A stretch of DNA of 33,395 nt from Streptomyces thermovulgaris. Its GTDB lineage: Bacteria; Actinomycetota; Actinomycetes; Streptomycetales; Streptomycetaceae. The notes under the pieces were generated by a model. That model ran no database searches. It was not told the DNA's origin and saw only the letters and a program-made list of their open reading frames with translations. Position 1 is the stretch's first letter. The number at the start of each line of letters is the position of its first letter. Made by a program: the position numbers and the translations under genes. Of this stretch, positions 15,248 through 23,750 are shown piece after piece. The DNA is taken from contig NZ_MUME01000042.1 in assembly GCF_002155915.1 (NCBI RefSeq), positions 1-33,395 of the forward strand. The letters are read 5' to 3'.

Positions 15248-16144
15248 CTACGGCTCCAGCCGGACGATCTCCCCGATCTCCAGGGCGACATAGAGGGCAC
15301 CGTCCGGACCCACCGCGAGGCCGTGCGGTTCGGAGGAGGGGTCCGGCAGCTCGTACTCCTCCACACGGCCACCGGGAGTGATGGACCCGATGCGGCCCGT
15401 GCCCCACTCGGTGAACCAGCAGACACCGGTGGCGGGATCGGCGGTGATCGCGTGAGGCCGGCAGGTGCGGTCCGGGAGAGGGAACTCCCGGATCCGGCCG
15501 TCCGGGCCGATCCGGCCGATCTGTCCGGCACCGATCTCCACGAACCACAGGGCGTCGTCCACGCCGCGCGTGATGCCGACCGGCGCGGCGTGCCCGGTGG
15601 GGAGCGGATGGAGACGGACGTCTCCGCCGAGGCCGATGCGGCCGACCGCGTTCGCCCGGTTCAGGGTGAACCACAGCGCGCCGTCCGGGCCGGTGGTGAT
15701 GGCCGACGGGACGGCACCGCCGGCCGGCAGCGGGAACTCGGTCACCCGGCCCTCGGTGTCGATGCGGCCGATCCGGTCGGTGTGCAGCTGGGTGAACCAC
15801 AGCGCGTCATCGGGGGCAGAGGTGATCCCGAACGGCCCGCTGCCCGGGGCCGGAAGCGGGAAGGAGGACTCCTGTCCCGTCACGGTCATCCGCCCGATGC
15901 GGTGGTCCTGGGTACGGGTGAACCACAGGGCCTTGTCGGGGCCCACGGTGATGACCGAGGGACCGCAGGACGCGGAGTCGAGCCGATGGCGGTCGAGACG
16001 CCCGTCGGGCGTGAGCCGGGCGATCTCCCCGGCATGGACCAGAGTGATCCACAGCGCCTCGTCGGGACCGGTGGTGAGGGCGTAGGGGCCGGATGCCGGG
16101 GCGCGGACGGACATCCGCCCGAGGGAAGCAGGGCGACGGGGCAT
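15248..16144 (-). CDS. vgb: Virginiamycin B lyase (streptogramin B linearisation)
   Basis: 298-residue seven-bladed propeller enzyme, the usual length for Vgb. It opens the ester ring of type B streptogramins by elimination rather than hydrolysis, in the cytosol and with Mg2+. The blades are visible as repeats of the form GPDxALWFT followed by RIGRI (GPDEALWIT, GPDKALWFT, APDDALWFT, GPDGALWFT, VDDALWFVE). Candidate catalytic residues by comparison with the staphylococcal enzyme are H231, H274 (EPHGLAVGPDG) and E289. Many chromosomal homologues are annotated as Vgb without tested activity. The gene lies 35 bases after the ABC-F gene on the same strand with its own GGAG, so both are likely on one transcript; this context strengthens the resistance call. 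Confidence 0.8.
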   Translation of the reverse strand: MPRRPASLGRMSVRAPASGPYALTTGPDEALWITLVHAGEIARLTPDGRLDRHRLDSASCGPSVITVGPDKALWFTRTQDHRIGRMTVTGQESSFPLPAPGSGPFGITSAPDDALWFTQLHTDRIGRIDTEGRVTEFPLPAGGAVPSAITTGPDGALWFTLNRANAVGRIGLGGDVRLHPLPTGHAAPVGITRGVDDALWFVEIGAGQIGRIGPDGRIREFPLPDRTCRPHAITADPATGVCWFTEWGTGRIGSITPGGRVEEYELPDPSSEPHGLAVGPDGALYVALEIGEIVRLEP

Positions 16145-16179
16145 CAGAACTCCATGCGAAGAAGGGACTCGGTGAGGCG

Positions 16180-17799
16180 TCAGCCGTCGACGGCGGACGT
16201 CACGGAGGCACCCATGACGAACCGGGTGCCCTGCCACCGGCGGCACAGCCGGCGGTCGTGACTGACGATCACGAGGGTGCCGGTGTAGTCGGCCAGAGCG
16301 GCCTCCAGCTCCTCCACGAGGGCGGGGGACAGGTGGTTGGTGGGCTCGTCGAGCAGCAGGACGTCCGCCGGTTCGCTGACCAGCCGCGCCAGGGCGAGAC
16401 GCTGCCGCTGCCCGGTGGACAGGCCGCCGACGGGCACGGCGAGCCGGTGACGGTCGAACAGGCCCAGGGACAGCAGCCGTTCGGCGTGCCCGGCCGGGTC
16501 CCCGCCCCGGCCCCGGGCGAAGGCGGCCAGGACCGTTTCGTCCGGCCGGCCGCACTGCGGCTCCTGCGGAAGGCAGCCGATCCTGCCGCGGCGGACGACG
16601 TGCCCGCCGTCCGGGACGAGCTCTCCGGCCAGGACGCGCAGCAGGGTGCTCTTGCCCGCTCCGTTCGGCCCGGTGATCAGCACGCGTTCACCGGCTGAGA
16701 CCGTGAGGCTCGTGCGGTCGAGCCGGCCCGCGACGGTGACGTCGACGGCCTCGAGCACCGGGCCCTCCAGACGGCGGGCCCGCAGGACGGGGGTGAACCG
16801 CAGCGGCTGCGGCGGGGGCGGCACCGGGTGCGCGAGGAGACGGCGCAGCCGTTCCTCGGCGGCGCGCACCCGGCCGGCCAGCGACCGCTGCACCCGGCCT
16901 CCCGCCCGGTCGTAGGCCATCTTGTCGCCGTCCTTCATCGCCCGGCCGGGAGCCACCCGGCGGGCGGTGGTCGCGGCGGCCTCGCGCAGCCGGTCGACGT
17001 CCGCCTGCCACCGGGCATGCGCCTGGGCCCAGCGCTGCCGGGCGGCGGCCTTCGCGGCGAGGTAGTCCTGGTAGCCGCCCCCGTACCGGACGACGGTGCG
17101 CCGGTCCGCGTCCACCTCCAGCAGGCTGGTGGCGACACGTTCGAGGAAGACCCGGTCGTGGGAGACCGCCACCGTGGTGCCGCGCCGTGTGCGCAGATGC
17201 TCTTCCAGCCAGTTCAGGGCGCTCTCGTCGAGATGGTTGGTCGGCTCGTCCAGCAGCAGCACCTCGGTGCCGGCCGCCAGGACGGCCGCCAGGTTCAGCC
17301 GGGCCCGCTCCCCGCCGGAGAGACTGCCCACGGTGCGGTCCCGGGCCACGTTTCCCAGGCCGAGACCGTGCAGGGCACGCTCCACCCGGGCGTCGGCCTC
17401 GTAGCCGCCGCGCAGCTCGAAGACCGTCATCAGATCGCCGTACTCGGCCATGCAGGACCGGTCGCCCTCGGCCATCGCCGCCTCCAGACGGCGCATGCGC
17501 TTCTCGATTCCGCGCAGATCGGCCAGGGCCCGGTCGACGACCTCCTGGACGGTCGCCTCGGGCGGCAGCCGCTCGTCCTGGGCGAGGTAGCCGACGCCTC
17601 CGTCGGCGTGGACGACGACTTCTCCCCGGTCGGGCCGCTCGCATCCGGCGAGCAGGCGCAGCAGCGTGGTCTTGCCGGATCCGTTCTCGCCGATGATCCC
17701 CGTGCGCTCGCCCGGGGCGAACGAGCACGTCACCGAGTCAAGGACGGGACGGCCGTCGAAGGACTTGCCGACGGCGAGCGCGGTGATCTGCGTGGGCAT
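16180..17799 (-). CDS. ABC-F ATPase, ribosomal protection type
   Basis: 539-residue soluble protein with two ABC ATPase domains and no membrane segments. Domain 1 has Walker A GENGSGKT (37-44), signature LSGGE and Walker B LLLLDEPTNHLD. Domain 2 has GPNGAGKS, LSTGQ and LLLDEPTNHLS. The basic, coiled interdomain linker (RQRWAQAHARW to AEERLRRLL) is the part that enters the ribosomal E site and reaches the peptidyl transferase centre in resistance ABC-Fs. Family members protect against streptogramin A, lincosamide, pleuromutilin or macrolide antibiotics; which one cannot be read. I chose ATG 17799 with GGAG seven bases upstream, over an ATG at 17817. Pairing with vgb and a regulated leader argues for streptogramin resistance. 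Confidence 0.85.
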   Translation of the reverse strand: MPTQITALAVGKSFDGRPVLDSVTCSFAPGERTGIIGENGSGKTTLLRLLAGCERPDRGEVVVHADGGVGYLAQDERLPPEATVQEVVDRALADLRGIEKRMRRLEAAMAEGDRSCMAEYGDLMTVFELRGGYEADARVERALHGLGLGNVARDRTVGSLSGGERARLNLAAVLAAGTEVLLLDEPTNHLDESALNWLEEHLRTRRGTTVAVSHDRVFLERVATSLLEVDADRRTVVRYGGGYQDYLAAKAAARQRWAQAHARWQADVDRLREAAATTARRVAPGRAMKDGDKMAYDRAGGRVQRSLAGRVRAAEERLRRLLAHPVPPPPQPLRFTPVLRARRLEGPVLEAVDVTVAGRLDRTSLTVSAGERVLITGPNGAGKSTLLRVLAGELVPDGGHVVRRGRIGCLPQEPQCGRPDETVLAAFARGRGGDPAGHAERLLSLGLFDRHRLAVPVGGLSTGQRQRLALARLVSEPADVLLLDEPTNHLSPALVEELEAALADYTGTLVIVSHDRRLCRRWQGTRFVMGASVTSAVDG

Positions 17800-17875
17800 G
17801 CGGGCACTCCGAAGCATTCGAGGACGGGACGGCCGTCATGGGCCGGGGGACCGGGTGAATGCTTCGGATGAGCAT
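17738..17875 (-). CDS. Upstream ORF in the ABC-F leader
   Basis: A 45-codon ORF beginning MLIRSIHPVPRPMTAVPSS, with its own Shine-Dalgarno GGAG six bases before the ATG at 17875. It reads through the leader and ends out of frame inside the first codons of the ABC-F gene (overlap 62 bases). Its early codons cover the 5' arm of an 11-bp stem (17857-17867), whose 3' arm (17809-17819) contains part of the ABC-F Shine-Dalgarno. Antibiotic stalling in the first codons would free that arm. This layout matches leader-peptide attenuation known for erm and ABC-F genes, but the peptide sequence itself is not a recognised one. Confidence 0.5.
   Translation of the reverse strand: MLIRSIHPVPRPMTAVPSSNASECPHAHADHRARRRQVLRRPSRP
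17807..17867 (-). promoter_or_regulatory. Translational attenuator stem sequestering ABC-F RBS
   Basis: CCGAAGCATTC and GAATGCTTCGG are perfect 11-bp complements (17857-17867 and 17809-17819) with a 37-base loop. Read on the minus strand, the 3' arm ends in the GG of the GGAG Shine-Dalgarno (17810-17807), eight to eleven bases before the ABC-F ATG. The loop holds the palindrome GACGGCCGTC, which could form an inner stem. Confidence 0.65.
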
Positions 17876-17880
17876 CGACG

Positions 17881-17920
17881 ACTCCACTAGTGCGACAACT
17901 ACTCCACTAGTGCGACAACT
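17881..17920. repeat. Exact 20-bp tandem repeat, likely TetR operator
   Basis: The 20-mer ACTCCACTAGTGCGACAACT occurs twice back to back (17881-17900, 17901-17920). Each copy contains the palindrome CACTAGTG (17885-17892, 17905-17912), so the centres are 20 bp apart on the same helical face. It lies between the divergent tetR and ABC-F genes and reaches to within eight bases of the tetR -10 candidate, so one repressor could control both. Confidence 0.7.
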
Positions 17921-17927
17921 GTTGCGT

Positions 17928-17933
17928 TAAGAT
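17928..17933 (+). promoter_or_regulatory. -10 element of leaderless tetR promoter
   Basis: TAAGAT ends six bases before the ATG at 17940, and there is no Shine-Dalgarno, so the transcript is probably leaderless. The -35 position falls in the second 20-bp repeat; no good hexamer is seen there. Confidence 0.5.
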
Positions 17934-17939
17934 GCTGCC

Positions 17940-18626
17940 ATGACGTCCTCCAGGCCGGCAACCGGACATCCGGCGGAGCCCTCCGCGGTTCCGCCGCCGG
18001 AAGGCGGCGGGCCGGAGCCGCCGCCACGGCGTCGCCCCGGCGGCCGCACCGCGCGCATCCGTGCACGAGTGCTCGACGCGGTCCGCGCCGAACTCGTGGA
18101 ACACGGGTACGACAACCTCACCGTGGACACCGTCGCGGCCCGCGCGGGCGTGCACCGCACCACGGTCTACCGGCGCTGGCGCGATGTCGGCGGCCTGCTC
18201 GCCGACGTCTTCGACGCCGCGGGCGACGACGACTGGCAGCCCCGGGACACCGGCTCCCTGCGAGGCGACCTGGCGGCGCTGACCCACGGGATCCATGCGG
18301 CCCTGACGGAACAGCCGCCGGTCACCGCGGCCCTCATCGCCGCCTCCTTCAGATCCGAGGAGGCCGCCCGCGCCCTGCGGCGGTTCTGGGAGGACCGCTA
18401 CGCACGCTGCGAGGCCGTCGTACGGCGTGCCGTGCGGCGCGGGGAAGTCCCGCCGCACACCGACGCCCGGCGTCTCCTCGTCGCCGCCACCGCACCGCTG
18501 TACCACCAGCTGCTGCTTCTGCGTACGCCCCCCGACCCGCACCTGCCCGACCACGTGGCCGCGAGCACCGCCCTCGCGGCCACCGCCGGTGCCTTCGCCG
18601 AGCCCGCACCCCGGGACGACGACTGA
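17940..18626 (+). CDS. TetR/AcrR family transcriptional regulator
   Basis: 228-residue repressor. A Pro-rich N-terminal extension of about 35 residues precedes the TetR DNA-binding domain (about 38-85), with the helix-turn-helix TVDTVAARAGVHRTTVYRRW at 61-80. The remainder is the all-helical ligand-binding and dimerisation domain, with a pattern (FWEDRYARCEAVVRRAVRRGEV) common in the TetR C-terminal subgroup of actinobacteria. It diverges from the ABC-F/vgb operon across 140 bp holding an exact tandem operator-like repeat, so it probably represses that operon and itself until an inducer, possibly the antibiotic, binds. Leaderless translation from ATG 17940 is likely. Confidence 0.87.
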   Translation: MTSSRPATGHPAEPSAVPPPEGGGPEPPPRRRPGGRTARIRARVLDAVRAELVEHGYDNLTVDTVAARAGVHRTTVYRRWRDVGGLLADVFDAAGDDDWQPRDTGSLRGDLAALTHGIHAALTEQPPVTAALIAASFRSEEAARALRRFWEDRYARCEAVVRRAVRRGEVPPHTDARRLLVAATAPLYHQLLLLRTPPDPHLPDHVAASTALAATAGAFAEPAPRDDD

Positions 18627-18732
18627 ACGGACACGCCCACCGCCGACCGGGTGTCCCGCGCTGCGCGCACGGCTCCGGCGCCCACGGCATCCGTACGGCT
18701 TCCCGCCGGGTCCTACCGGGCTGTACCGGGGC

Positions 18733-19305
18733 TCACCGGGGTGCCAAGGCCGCGAGGACTCCCCGTGCGGCCGATCCGTCCGGCCGGACCCACCCGGCGA
18801 CGACGCCCCGGGACGGCCTCTCCGCGGCTTCCAGCGGCCGCAGAACGCGGTTGAGCCGCACCTCGAGCCCGTCGTCGGGGCCGGCTCCGCGCACGGTGAC
18901 GGCCGGATCGGGAGTGTGGCTCCTGCTCCGGTGCTGCGGTGTCGCCTCACCGCGCAGAAGGGCGCGCAGCTGCGCCGTCACCACCGGGTCGTGGACGCCG
19001 TCGTAGATCCATCGGGTGCCGAGCACCCCGTGCCCGGCGGTGCCGATCAGCGCCTCGCCGGAGGCGCCCTCCAGCGGCGCACCGCGGCAGCCCATCGGCA
19101 CCAGACGCACCACCGGCTCCCGCGCGGCGGCATCCGCCACGATCAGGAACTCGATCCCGACCGCGCCCCCGGGGTCGTCCAGGCGGAACCCGCCGGCCAT
19201 GACCAGGTCCGGTGTTCCCGTGCCGCCCGCATACCGACTCTGCTTCGGCAGCCAGCCGGTGAGCGGCTCCGGCTTGGTGGGGGTCAGGGTGGTGCGGTGG
19301 ATCAA
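18733..19305 (-). CDS. Maltokinase N-terminal cap-like domain protein
   Basis: 190-residue protein resembling the stand-alone cap domain of actinobacterial maltokinases, often mis-annotated as a glucan-branching protein. Recognisable segments are IHRTTLTPTKPEPLTGWLP, AGGFRLDDPGGAVGIEFLIV, VPMGCRGAPLEGASGEALIGT and HGVLGTRWIYDG(V)HDPV. The kinase half is missing, as is usual for this small family; function is unknown. No ATG or GTG exists before the conserved start, so TTG 19305 is taken, with AGGAAG about 13 bases upstream; this start is uncertain. The gene runs convergent to tetR and the same way as the amidase gene upstream of it, 120 bp away. Confidence 0.7.
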   Translation of the reverse strand: MIHRTTLTPTKPEPLTGWLPKQSRYAGGTGTPDLVMAGGFRLDDPGGAVGIEFLIVADAAAREPVVRLVPMGCRGAPLEGASGEALIGTAGHGVLGTRWIYDGVHDPVVTAQLRALLRGEATPQHRSRSHTPDPAVTVRGAGPDDGLEVRLNRVLRPLEAAERPSRGVVAGWVRPDGSAARGVLAALAPR

Positions 19306-19425
19306 GGCCGTACGAATTCTTCCTCGGTGTCTCCTGAGCGCGGATGCGGACCCGCCCCGGTGGGGCGCGATCGAACGTGGAGGAGACGGCGGCGTTTCCC
19401 AAGGGGGTGATGTGGCAAGCGGCCG

Positions 19426-20592
19426 TCAGACAAGGGGAGTTGGCGCACTGTGACCGTGTGCCCGGGTGGCCGTGTCCAGCAGCCGGAGGTCGGCGTGGTG
19501 ACGGGCGATCAGCTGAAGGCCGACGGGCGCGCCGTACGGGGTGGTCCCGGCGGGCAGGGTGAGGGCCGGATGGCCGGAGATGTTGAAGGCCCAGGTGAGG
19601 GCCACATTCATGCGGTCCCCCGGCCCGTCGTGGCCGTGCGGGGGATGCGGTGCGGTCGGGGTGGCGATGAGGTCCACCCGCTCGAAGACCTCCCGCAGCC
19701 GGCGGGAGTTGGCCCCGATCAGGTCGTCGGTGTCCCGGCCGGAGGTGCCGGCGCGCAGGGCGGTCCAGGCCGGGGCGGGGTCGTGGAGCGTCACCGGGTG
19801 GTCGACGAGACGGCACAGACCGGCCGCGGCGAGCCGGCGCAGGGCGCCCCGGGCGATGGCGGCGATCTCCGGTTCGGTGGCGGCGTACCCCAGCGTGGAC
19901 GTCCAGGCCACCGTCGGCGGCCCGGACCAGGAACGGGGACCGGGCGCGCCGGCGGGGACGACGGCACGGAAGTAGGCGACGGCGTCACGCGGAGTGCGGA
20001 CCAGGACGCCCGGGCTGTTCAGGCCCGCACGGTCACGGGCGGGAAGCAGGCCGTTGGTGGGCTTGAACCCGACGATGCCGCACCAGGCGGCGGGGATGCG
20101 CACCGACCCCGCCCCGTCGGACCCGCTGGCGAGGGGAACGAGACCGGCGGCGACGGCGACCGCGGACCCGGCCGAGGAACCGCCCGGCGACCAGGCGGGG
20201 TTGCGGGGGTTGAGGGTGGGGCCGCGGTCGGTGCGGCCGTAGGTCTGCCAGGCGGTGCCGGCACGGGGGACCGAGGTCGCCCCGACCGGCACGCATCCGG
20301 CGGCGACCAGCCGCCGGTTCTGGAACGATCCGGGCCCCTCGCCGGCCTTGACCCCGATCGGCACACCGGCCAGCGGCAGACGGACCCCGCGGGCCACCGC
20401 GGCATCGATCCGGCCGGCCCGGGCCCGCGCCCAGGCCGGCCACACGGCGGTGAACGCGCGCAGCGCGCCGTCGCGTTCGGCGACCAGCGCCAGCGCCGTG
20501 TCGACGGCTTCGCGGGCCGTGACCTCGCCGCGGTTGACCCGGTCGGCGAGGTCGGTGGCGGTCAGCGCCGCATACGACCGTCCGGTGAGCAC
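19426..20592 (-). CDS. Amidase signature family protein
   Basis: 388-residue amidase. The Ser-cisSer-Lys triad is readable: K82 (GVPIGVKAG), S139 ([10 protein letters not shown]) and nucleophile S163 ([16 protein letters not shown]), with the 24-residue S-S spacing usual in the family. It hydrolyses a carboxylic amide in the cytosol; the substrate is not predictable, and GatA is unlikely because the partner genes gatB/gatC are absent. The K-to-cisSer distance is about 57 residues, shorter than the roughly 75 of typical members, so the loop covering the active site seems trimmed. I chose GTG 20592, with GAGG six bases upstream; the frame extends to 20718 without support. It follows the S33 peptidase gene by 95 bp on the same strand. 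Confidence 0.82.
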   Translation of the reverse strand: MLTGRSYAALTATDLADRVNRGEVTAREAVDTALALVAERDGALRAFTAVWPAWARARAGRIDAAVARGVRLPLAGVPIGVKAGEGPGSFQNRRLVAAGCVPVGATSVPRAGTAWQTYGRTDRGPTLNPRNPAWSPGGSSAGSAVAVAAGLVPLASGSDGAGSVRIPAAWCGIVGFKPTNGLLPARDRAGLNSPGVLVRTPRDAVAYFRAVVPAGAPGPRSWSGPPTVAWTSTLGYAATEPEIAAIARGALRRLAAAGLCRLVDHPVTLHDPAPAWTALRAGTSGRDTDDLIGANSRRLREVFERVDLIATPTAPHPPHGHDGPGDRMNVALTWAFNISGHPALTLPAGTTPYGAPVGLQLIARHHADLRLLDTATRAHGHSAPTPLV

Positions 20593-20687
20593 GGGATCCT
20601 CGCTTTCCTCGTCCCTCGTCCCCGTTTCTTCCCGCCTCACAGTTGCACGCGCCGAACCCCCGCTCGCCCCGGTCACCGGGAACCGGT

Positions 20688-22250
20688 TCACCGGGGCCGG
20701 CCCGGTCCGTAACGACACCCTGGGCGTCCCTGGGCCTCGCAGGTCACGTCCTCGGCCGGCAGACGGCCGGTCGCGAGGTACGCGTTGACGCGCGCGTCGA
20801 CACAGGCACTGCCGAACACCCCGTACACCCCGTGCTGGCTCGTGCCCCGCAGGGTGACCAGACGCGAGCTGGGCCAGTTCCGGCGCTGGGCGACGGCACC
20901 CGAGTAGAGGGTGCGCGGATCCCCGGTGGCGTTGACGAGCAGCGCCGGGAAGTCGCTCCTGACGGTCGTCGGGGCCTCACGCGGAGGGTCCCAGAAGGCG
21001 CAGGGGCCGATGTTCCGGGTGACGGGGGCGAGGAACGGATCCCGTGCCCGGGAGCGCTGGATGTCCCGCCAGTACACCTCCGGATCACGTGGCGCGGCCA
21101 CGTCGCCGCACAGGATGGCCGACTGCACGCTGCCGTAGGCGGACGCGGAACCCGTGACCACGAACTTCAGTGTCTCGGCGAACTCCGGGCCGGGCTCGAC
21201 ATGCCGTCCCCGGGCGGCACGGCTCATGTCCCGCACGGCCTGCGCCAGGGCGCCGTAGGCGTCGTCGTCGTCCTGGGAGAGACCGCTGAGGACGATCACC
21301 GGAACGGTGTGCTCGTCCACCTGGTGGGAGCCCACCTTCAGCGGCTTGCGCGTCGCGGCGGCCTGCACACGGTTCACCGTCGCCAGTACGGCGTCGCGGG
21401 TGCGGCCCAGACCGTACGTGGTGTGCCGGGCGGCGGTCCACGACGCCCAGTCCGCCAGCGCCTGCCGGTTGGCCTTCTCGGTGCCCCGCAGCAGACGGGG
21501 CGAGTACCGGCCGGAGTCGATCACCCCGTCGAGGACCATGCGGTCGACACGGCCGGGGAACATCGTGGCGTACACCTCGCCGAGGTAACTGCCGTAGGAG
21601 TAACCGAGGTAGGAGATTCTGCGCTCGCCCAGCGCGGAGCGGATGATGTCCATGTCGCGGGCGGTGTTGCGCGTGGTGACGTACGGCAGCACCGAACCCT
21701 CGGACGTCCGGCAGCGCCGAGCGAGATCACGGGCGAACGCCACCGCGCGGTCGAACCCGGCACGGCCGGTGCCCGCGCCGTGGATCGAGGTGCCGGTCGG
21801 CCAGCGGCAGTCCAGCGGGGTGCTGCGGCCCACGAAGCGGGGGTCCACCCCCACGATGTCGTAGCGTGCGCCGACCTGTTTCATCGCCTGGCGCACCCAC
21901 GGCGGGTCGCCGAGCGTCGGACCGCCGGGACCACCGCCGTTGAGCAGCAGAGGACCGATGCGGCGACGGGTGTCGGTGGCCCGGATCCTGGAGATCGCGA
22001 CGGTGACGGTCCGCCCGCCGGGGTCGTCGTAGTTCAGCGGGACGGTGACGTCGGCGCACTCGGCGCCGGCCTTCTGGAGTTCCTTGCCGGTGTCGTCGTC
22101 CGGCCCCTGGACACAGCTCTTCCAGGTGAGGGGCTGGTGACGGAAGCGGGCCAGGGGATCGCCGGTGTCCGCGGCCGCGGTGGCGGCGGGCGCGGACACC
22201 AGGGAAACGGCCAGGGCGAGGACCGCGCAGAGCGCGGTGCGACGACTCAT
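20688..22250 (-). CDS. Secreted alpha/beta-hydrolase peptidase, S33 (tripeptidyl aminopeptidase-like)
   Basis: 520-residue exported hydrolase like the mycelial Slp/Tap tripeptidyl aminopeptidases of Streptomyces. The signal peptide is [20 protein letters not shown] with cleavage after the ATA near residue 26. The oxyanion loop [11 protein letters not shown] (101-111) and the nucleophile elbow GYSYGS (S218) are clear. The acid is in [11 protein letters not shown] and the histidine in TSQHGVYG, in the usual C-terminal TAP-like domain. It removes short peptides from N-termini outside the cell. The ATG at 22250 is preferred over 22256 because AGGAAGG then sits eight bases away. The 5' region holds a hairpin (22271-22288). 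The amidase gene lies downstream on the same strand. Confidence 0.85.
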   Translation of the reverse strand: MSRRTALCAVLALAVSLVSAPAATAAADTGDPLARFRHQPLTWKSCVQGPDDDTGKELQKAGAECADVTVPLNYDDPGGRTVTVAISRIRATDTRRRIGPLLLNGGGPGGPTLGDPPWVRQAMKQVGARYDIVGVDPRFVGRSTPLDCRWPTGTSIHGAGTGRAGFDRAVAFARDLARRCRTSEGSVLPYVTTRNTARDMDIIRSALGERRISYLGYSYGSYLGEVYATMFPGRVDRMVLDGVIDSGRYSPRLLRGTEKANRQALADWASWTAARHTTYGLGRTRDAVLATVNRVQAAATRKPLKVGSHQVDEHTVPVIVLSGLSQDDDDAYGALAQAVRDMSRAARGRHVEPGPEFAETLKFVVTGSASAYGSVQSAILCGDVAAPRDPEVYWRDIQRSRARDPFLAPVTRNIGPCAFWDPPREAPTTVRSDFPALLVNATGDPRTLYSGAVAQRRNWPSSRLVTLRGTSQHGVYGVFGSACVDARVNAYLATGRLPAEDVTCEAQGRPGCRYGPGRPR

Positions 22251-22763
22251 GAACATGTCCTTCCTGAAGGGTGTTCCTCGCGGAACACGGTCTGCGCGAC
22301 GGCGGGGAAGCCGTGGTCGACGACGGGTGGGACGAGGACGGTCGCGGCGTCCGTCCGCCGGACGGGCGGGGACACGGGGAACACGGTCGATCACCGTAGA
22401 GGGGGCCGGGCGGATGCTCACTGCGGGCAACGGGTGTCTTGTGCGGGGGACGTCCTCCGGCGACCGCCTGTGGTTTGCCCCACCCCCGGGTGTCTTCGCC
22501 GCCGTTCGGGTCCCGCGCGTCCGCGCCGCTCTCCCCGCGGTCCGGATCCGCCCGGATCGACCGGTTGGCCGGGTGCTCCCGTCGCGGCACGTCCGGGCCG
22601 TCCCGTGCCCAGACGGCACCGGCTCGAGCCGGGGCGTGCGACGCCGTTCGCCGCATCGTGCCCGAGCGGGCGGCACGGGAGCGGCTTTCCGGAGCTTCGG
22701 GAACGAGGCCCCGCGCGGGGCGTCAGGGCCGGAGCGAGGCGGGAGCCGTACTCCTCGGACGGC
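22251..22763. other. Leader of the S33 peptidase gene and non-coding gap
   Basis: No gene is supported. GTGTTCC (22271-22277) and GGAACAC (22282-22288) form a perfect 7-bp inverted repeat about 20 bases before the peptidase start, either an operator or an mRNA stem. ACGGT-N5-ACCGT occurs near 22385-22400. The remainder is unremarkable GC-rich sequence upstream of the BtrH-like stop codon. Confidence 0.45.
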
Positions 22764-23750
22764 TCAGCTCAGACGGCTCAGCGCCTGCATGGCCTCGCGC
22801 TCGATGCGGGCGAGATCGCAGAGGACGGCGCCTGCCTGGTCGAGGTACTGCGCACTGCCTGAGACACCGGCTTGTTCGATCAGCGCGGCGACTTCCGTCC
22901 ACAGAACGGCTGCCTCGGTGTACAGCCCGAGGCCGGTGCGCAGATGGCTGCTGTCGAGCAGGTGGGCGCATTCGGCGAGGAAGTCGCGGTAGAGGTTGCG
23001 GAACAGGGCGCCGCCGGTGCCGGCCTTCTCCATCAGAAGGGCGGCCCGGGGCAGGTCCCGTTGCGGGGTGTCGGTCCGCCGGAGCCAGGTGCGCACCAGC
23101 TTCCCGGCCTTCTCGATGCCCCGGTGGCCGAGATTGGCGATGGGCGGGTCAAGGAAGGCCTGGGCGCAGGAGGTGATGGCGGGGACGATCCGGGAGTACG
23201 GGGAGGGCAGGTCCTCTGGGACGGTGAGGGTGAAGGAGCGGTGCCTGGCGCTCATCGGGCCGCGTGCGGCCCTGGCCCGGGCGAGGCTGGTCAGGCTGGT
23301 GGACACCGCCCCGCCTTGCTGGTCGGTGTCCACCAGGTAGGCGTTGTGGTCGTCGTAGCCGTACAGGGCGACGACATGACCGCCGAAGTGCACCTTCGAC
23401 GTGAAGTAGTCCAGGTGGTAACTGTCGAGCTGCAGTCCGACGGGATGGCCGGCGGCGAGGGAGGACACCACGTTCTCCCAGGCCCTGCGGGGTGAGGTGG
23501 TCTCCCGGACCACGAGTTCCAGCCCGAGCACGGCGGCCAGGTTCCTGGTGAGCTCGAAAGGCTTGACCCGGCCCCCGAGGAAGGGGAAGTCCATGGTCCT
23601 GCTGTCCCAGTAGAGGAAGGACAGACCGGAGCCCAGACCGAAGAGCATGGGCTCGGACAGGTCGAGTCCCTGGTGCCGCAGCAGCACCCCCAGAGCCGTC
23701 GTCTCGCAGTGCCGCATACCGCGGGCGTCGATGTCCAGCACCGTCGTCAT
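22764..23750 (-). CDS. BtrH N-terminal domain-containing protein
   Basis: 328-residue cytosolic protein with an N-terminal papain-like (peptidase C39-related) domain of the BtrH type. The start DARGMRHCETTALGVLLRHQG carries the probable nucleophile C15; GGHVVALYGYDDHNAYLVDTD supplies H125 and D141. BtrH moves an acyl group from a carrier protein to an aminoglycoside in butirosin biosynthesis; relatives occur in many non-aminoglycoside clusters, often near carrier proteins. The helical C-terminal half (about 200-328) fits the partner domain found in this family. No carrier protein or synthetase lies in the window, so the gene is an orphan here. ATG 23750 follows AGGAGG seven bases upstream, so expression should be strong. 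Confidence 0.75.
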   Translation of the reverse strand: MTTVLDIDARGMRHCETTALGVLLRHQGLDLSEPMLFGLGSGLSFLYWDSRTMDFPFLGGRVKPFELTRNLAAVLGLELVVRETTSPRRAWENVVSSLAAGHPVGLQLDSYHLDYFTSKVHFGGHVVALYGYDDHNAYLVDTDQQGGAVSTSLTSLARARAARGPMSARHRSFTLTVPEDLPSPYSRIVPAITSCAQAFLDPPIANLGHRGIEKAGKLVRTWLRRTDTPQRDLPRAALLMEKAGTGGALFRNLYRDFLAECAHLLDSSHLRTGLGLYTEAAVLWTEVAALIEQAGVSGSAQYLDQAGAVLCDLARIEREAMQALSRLS

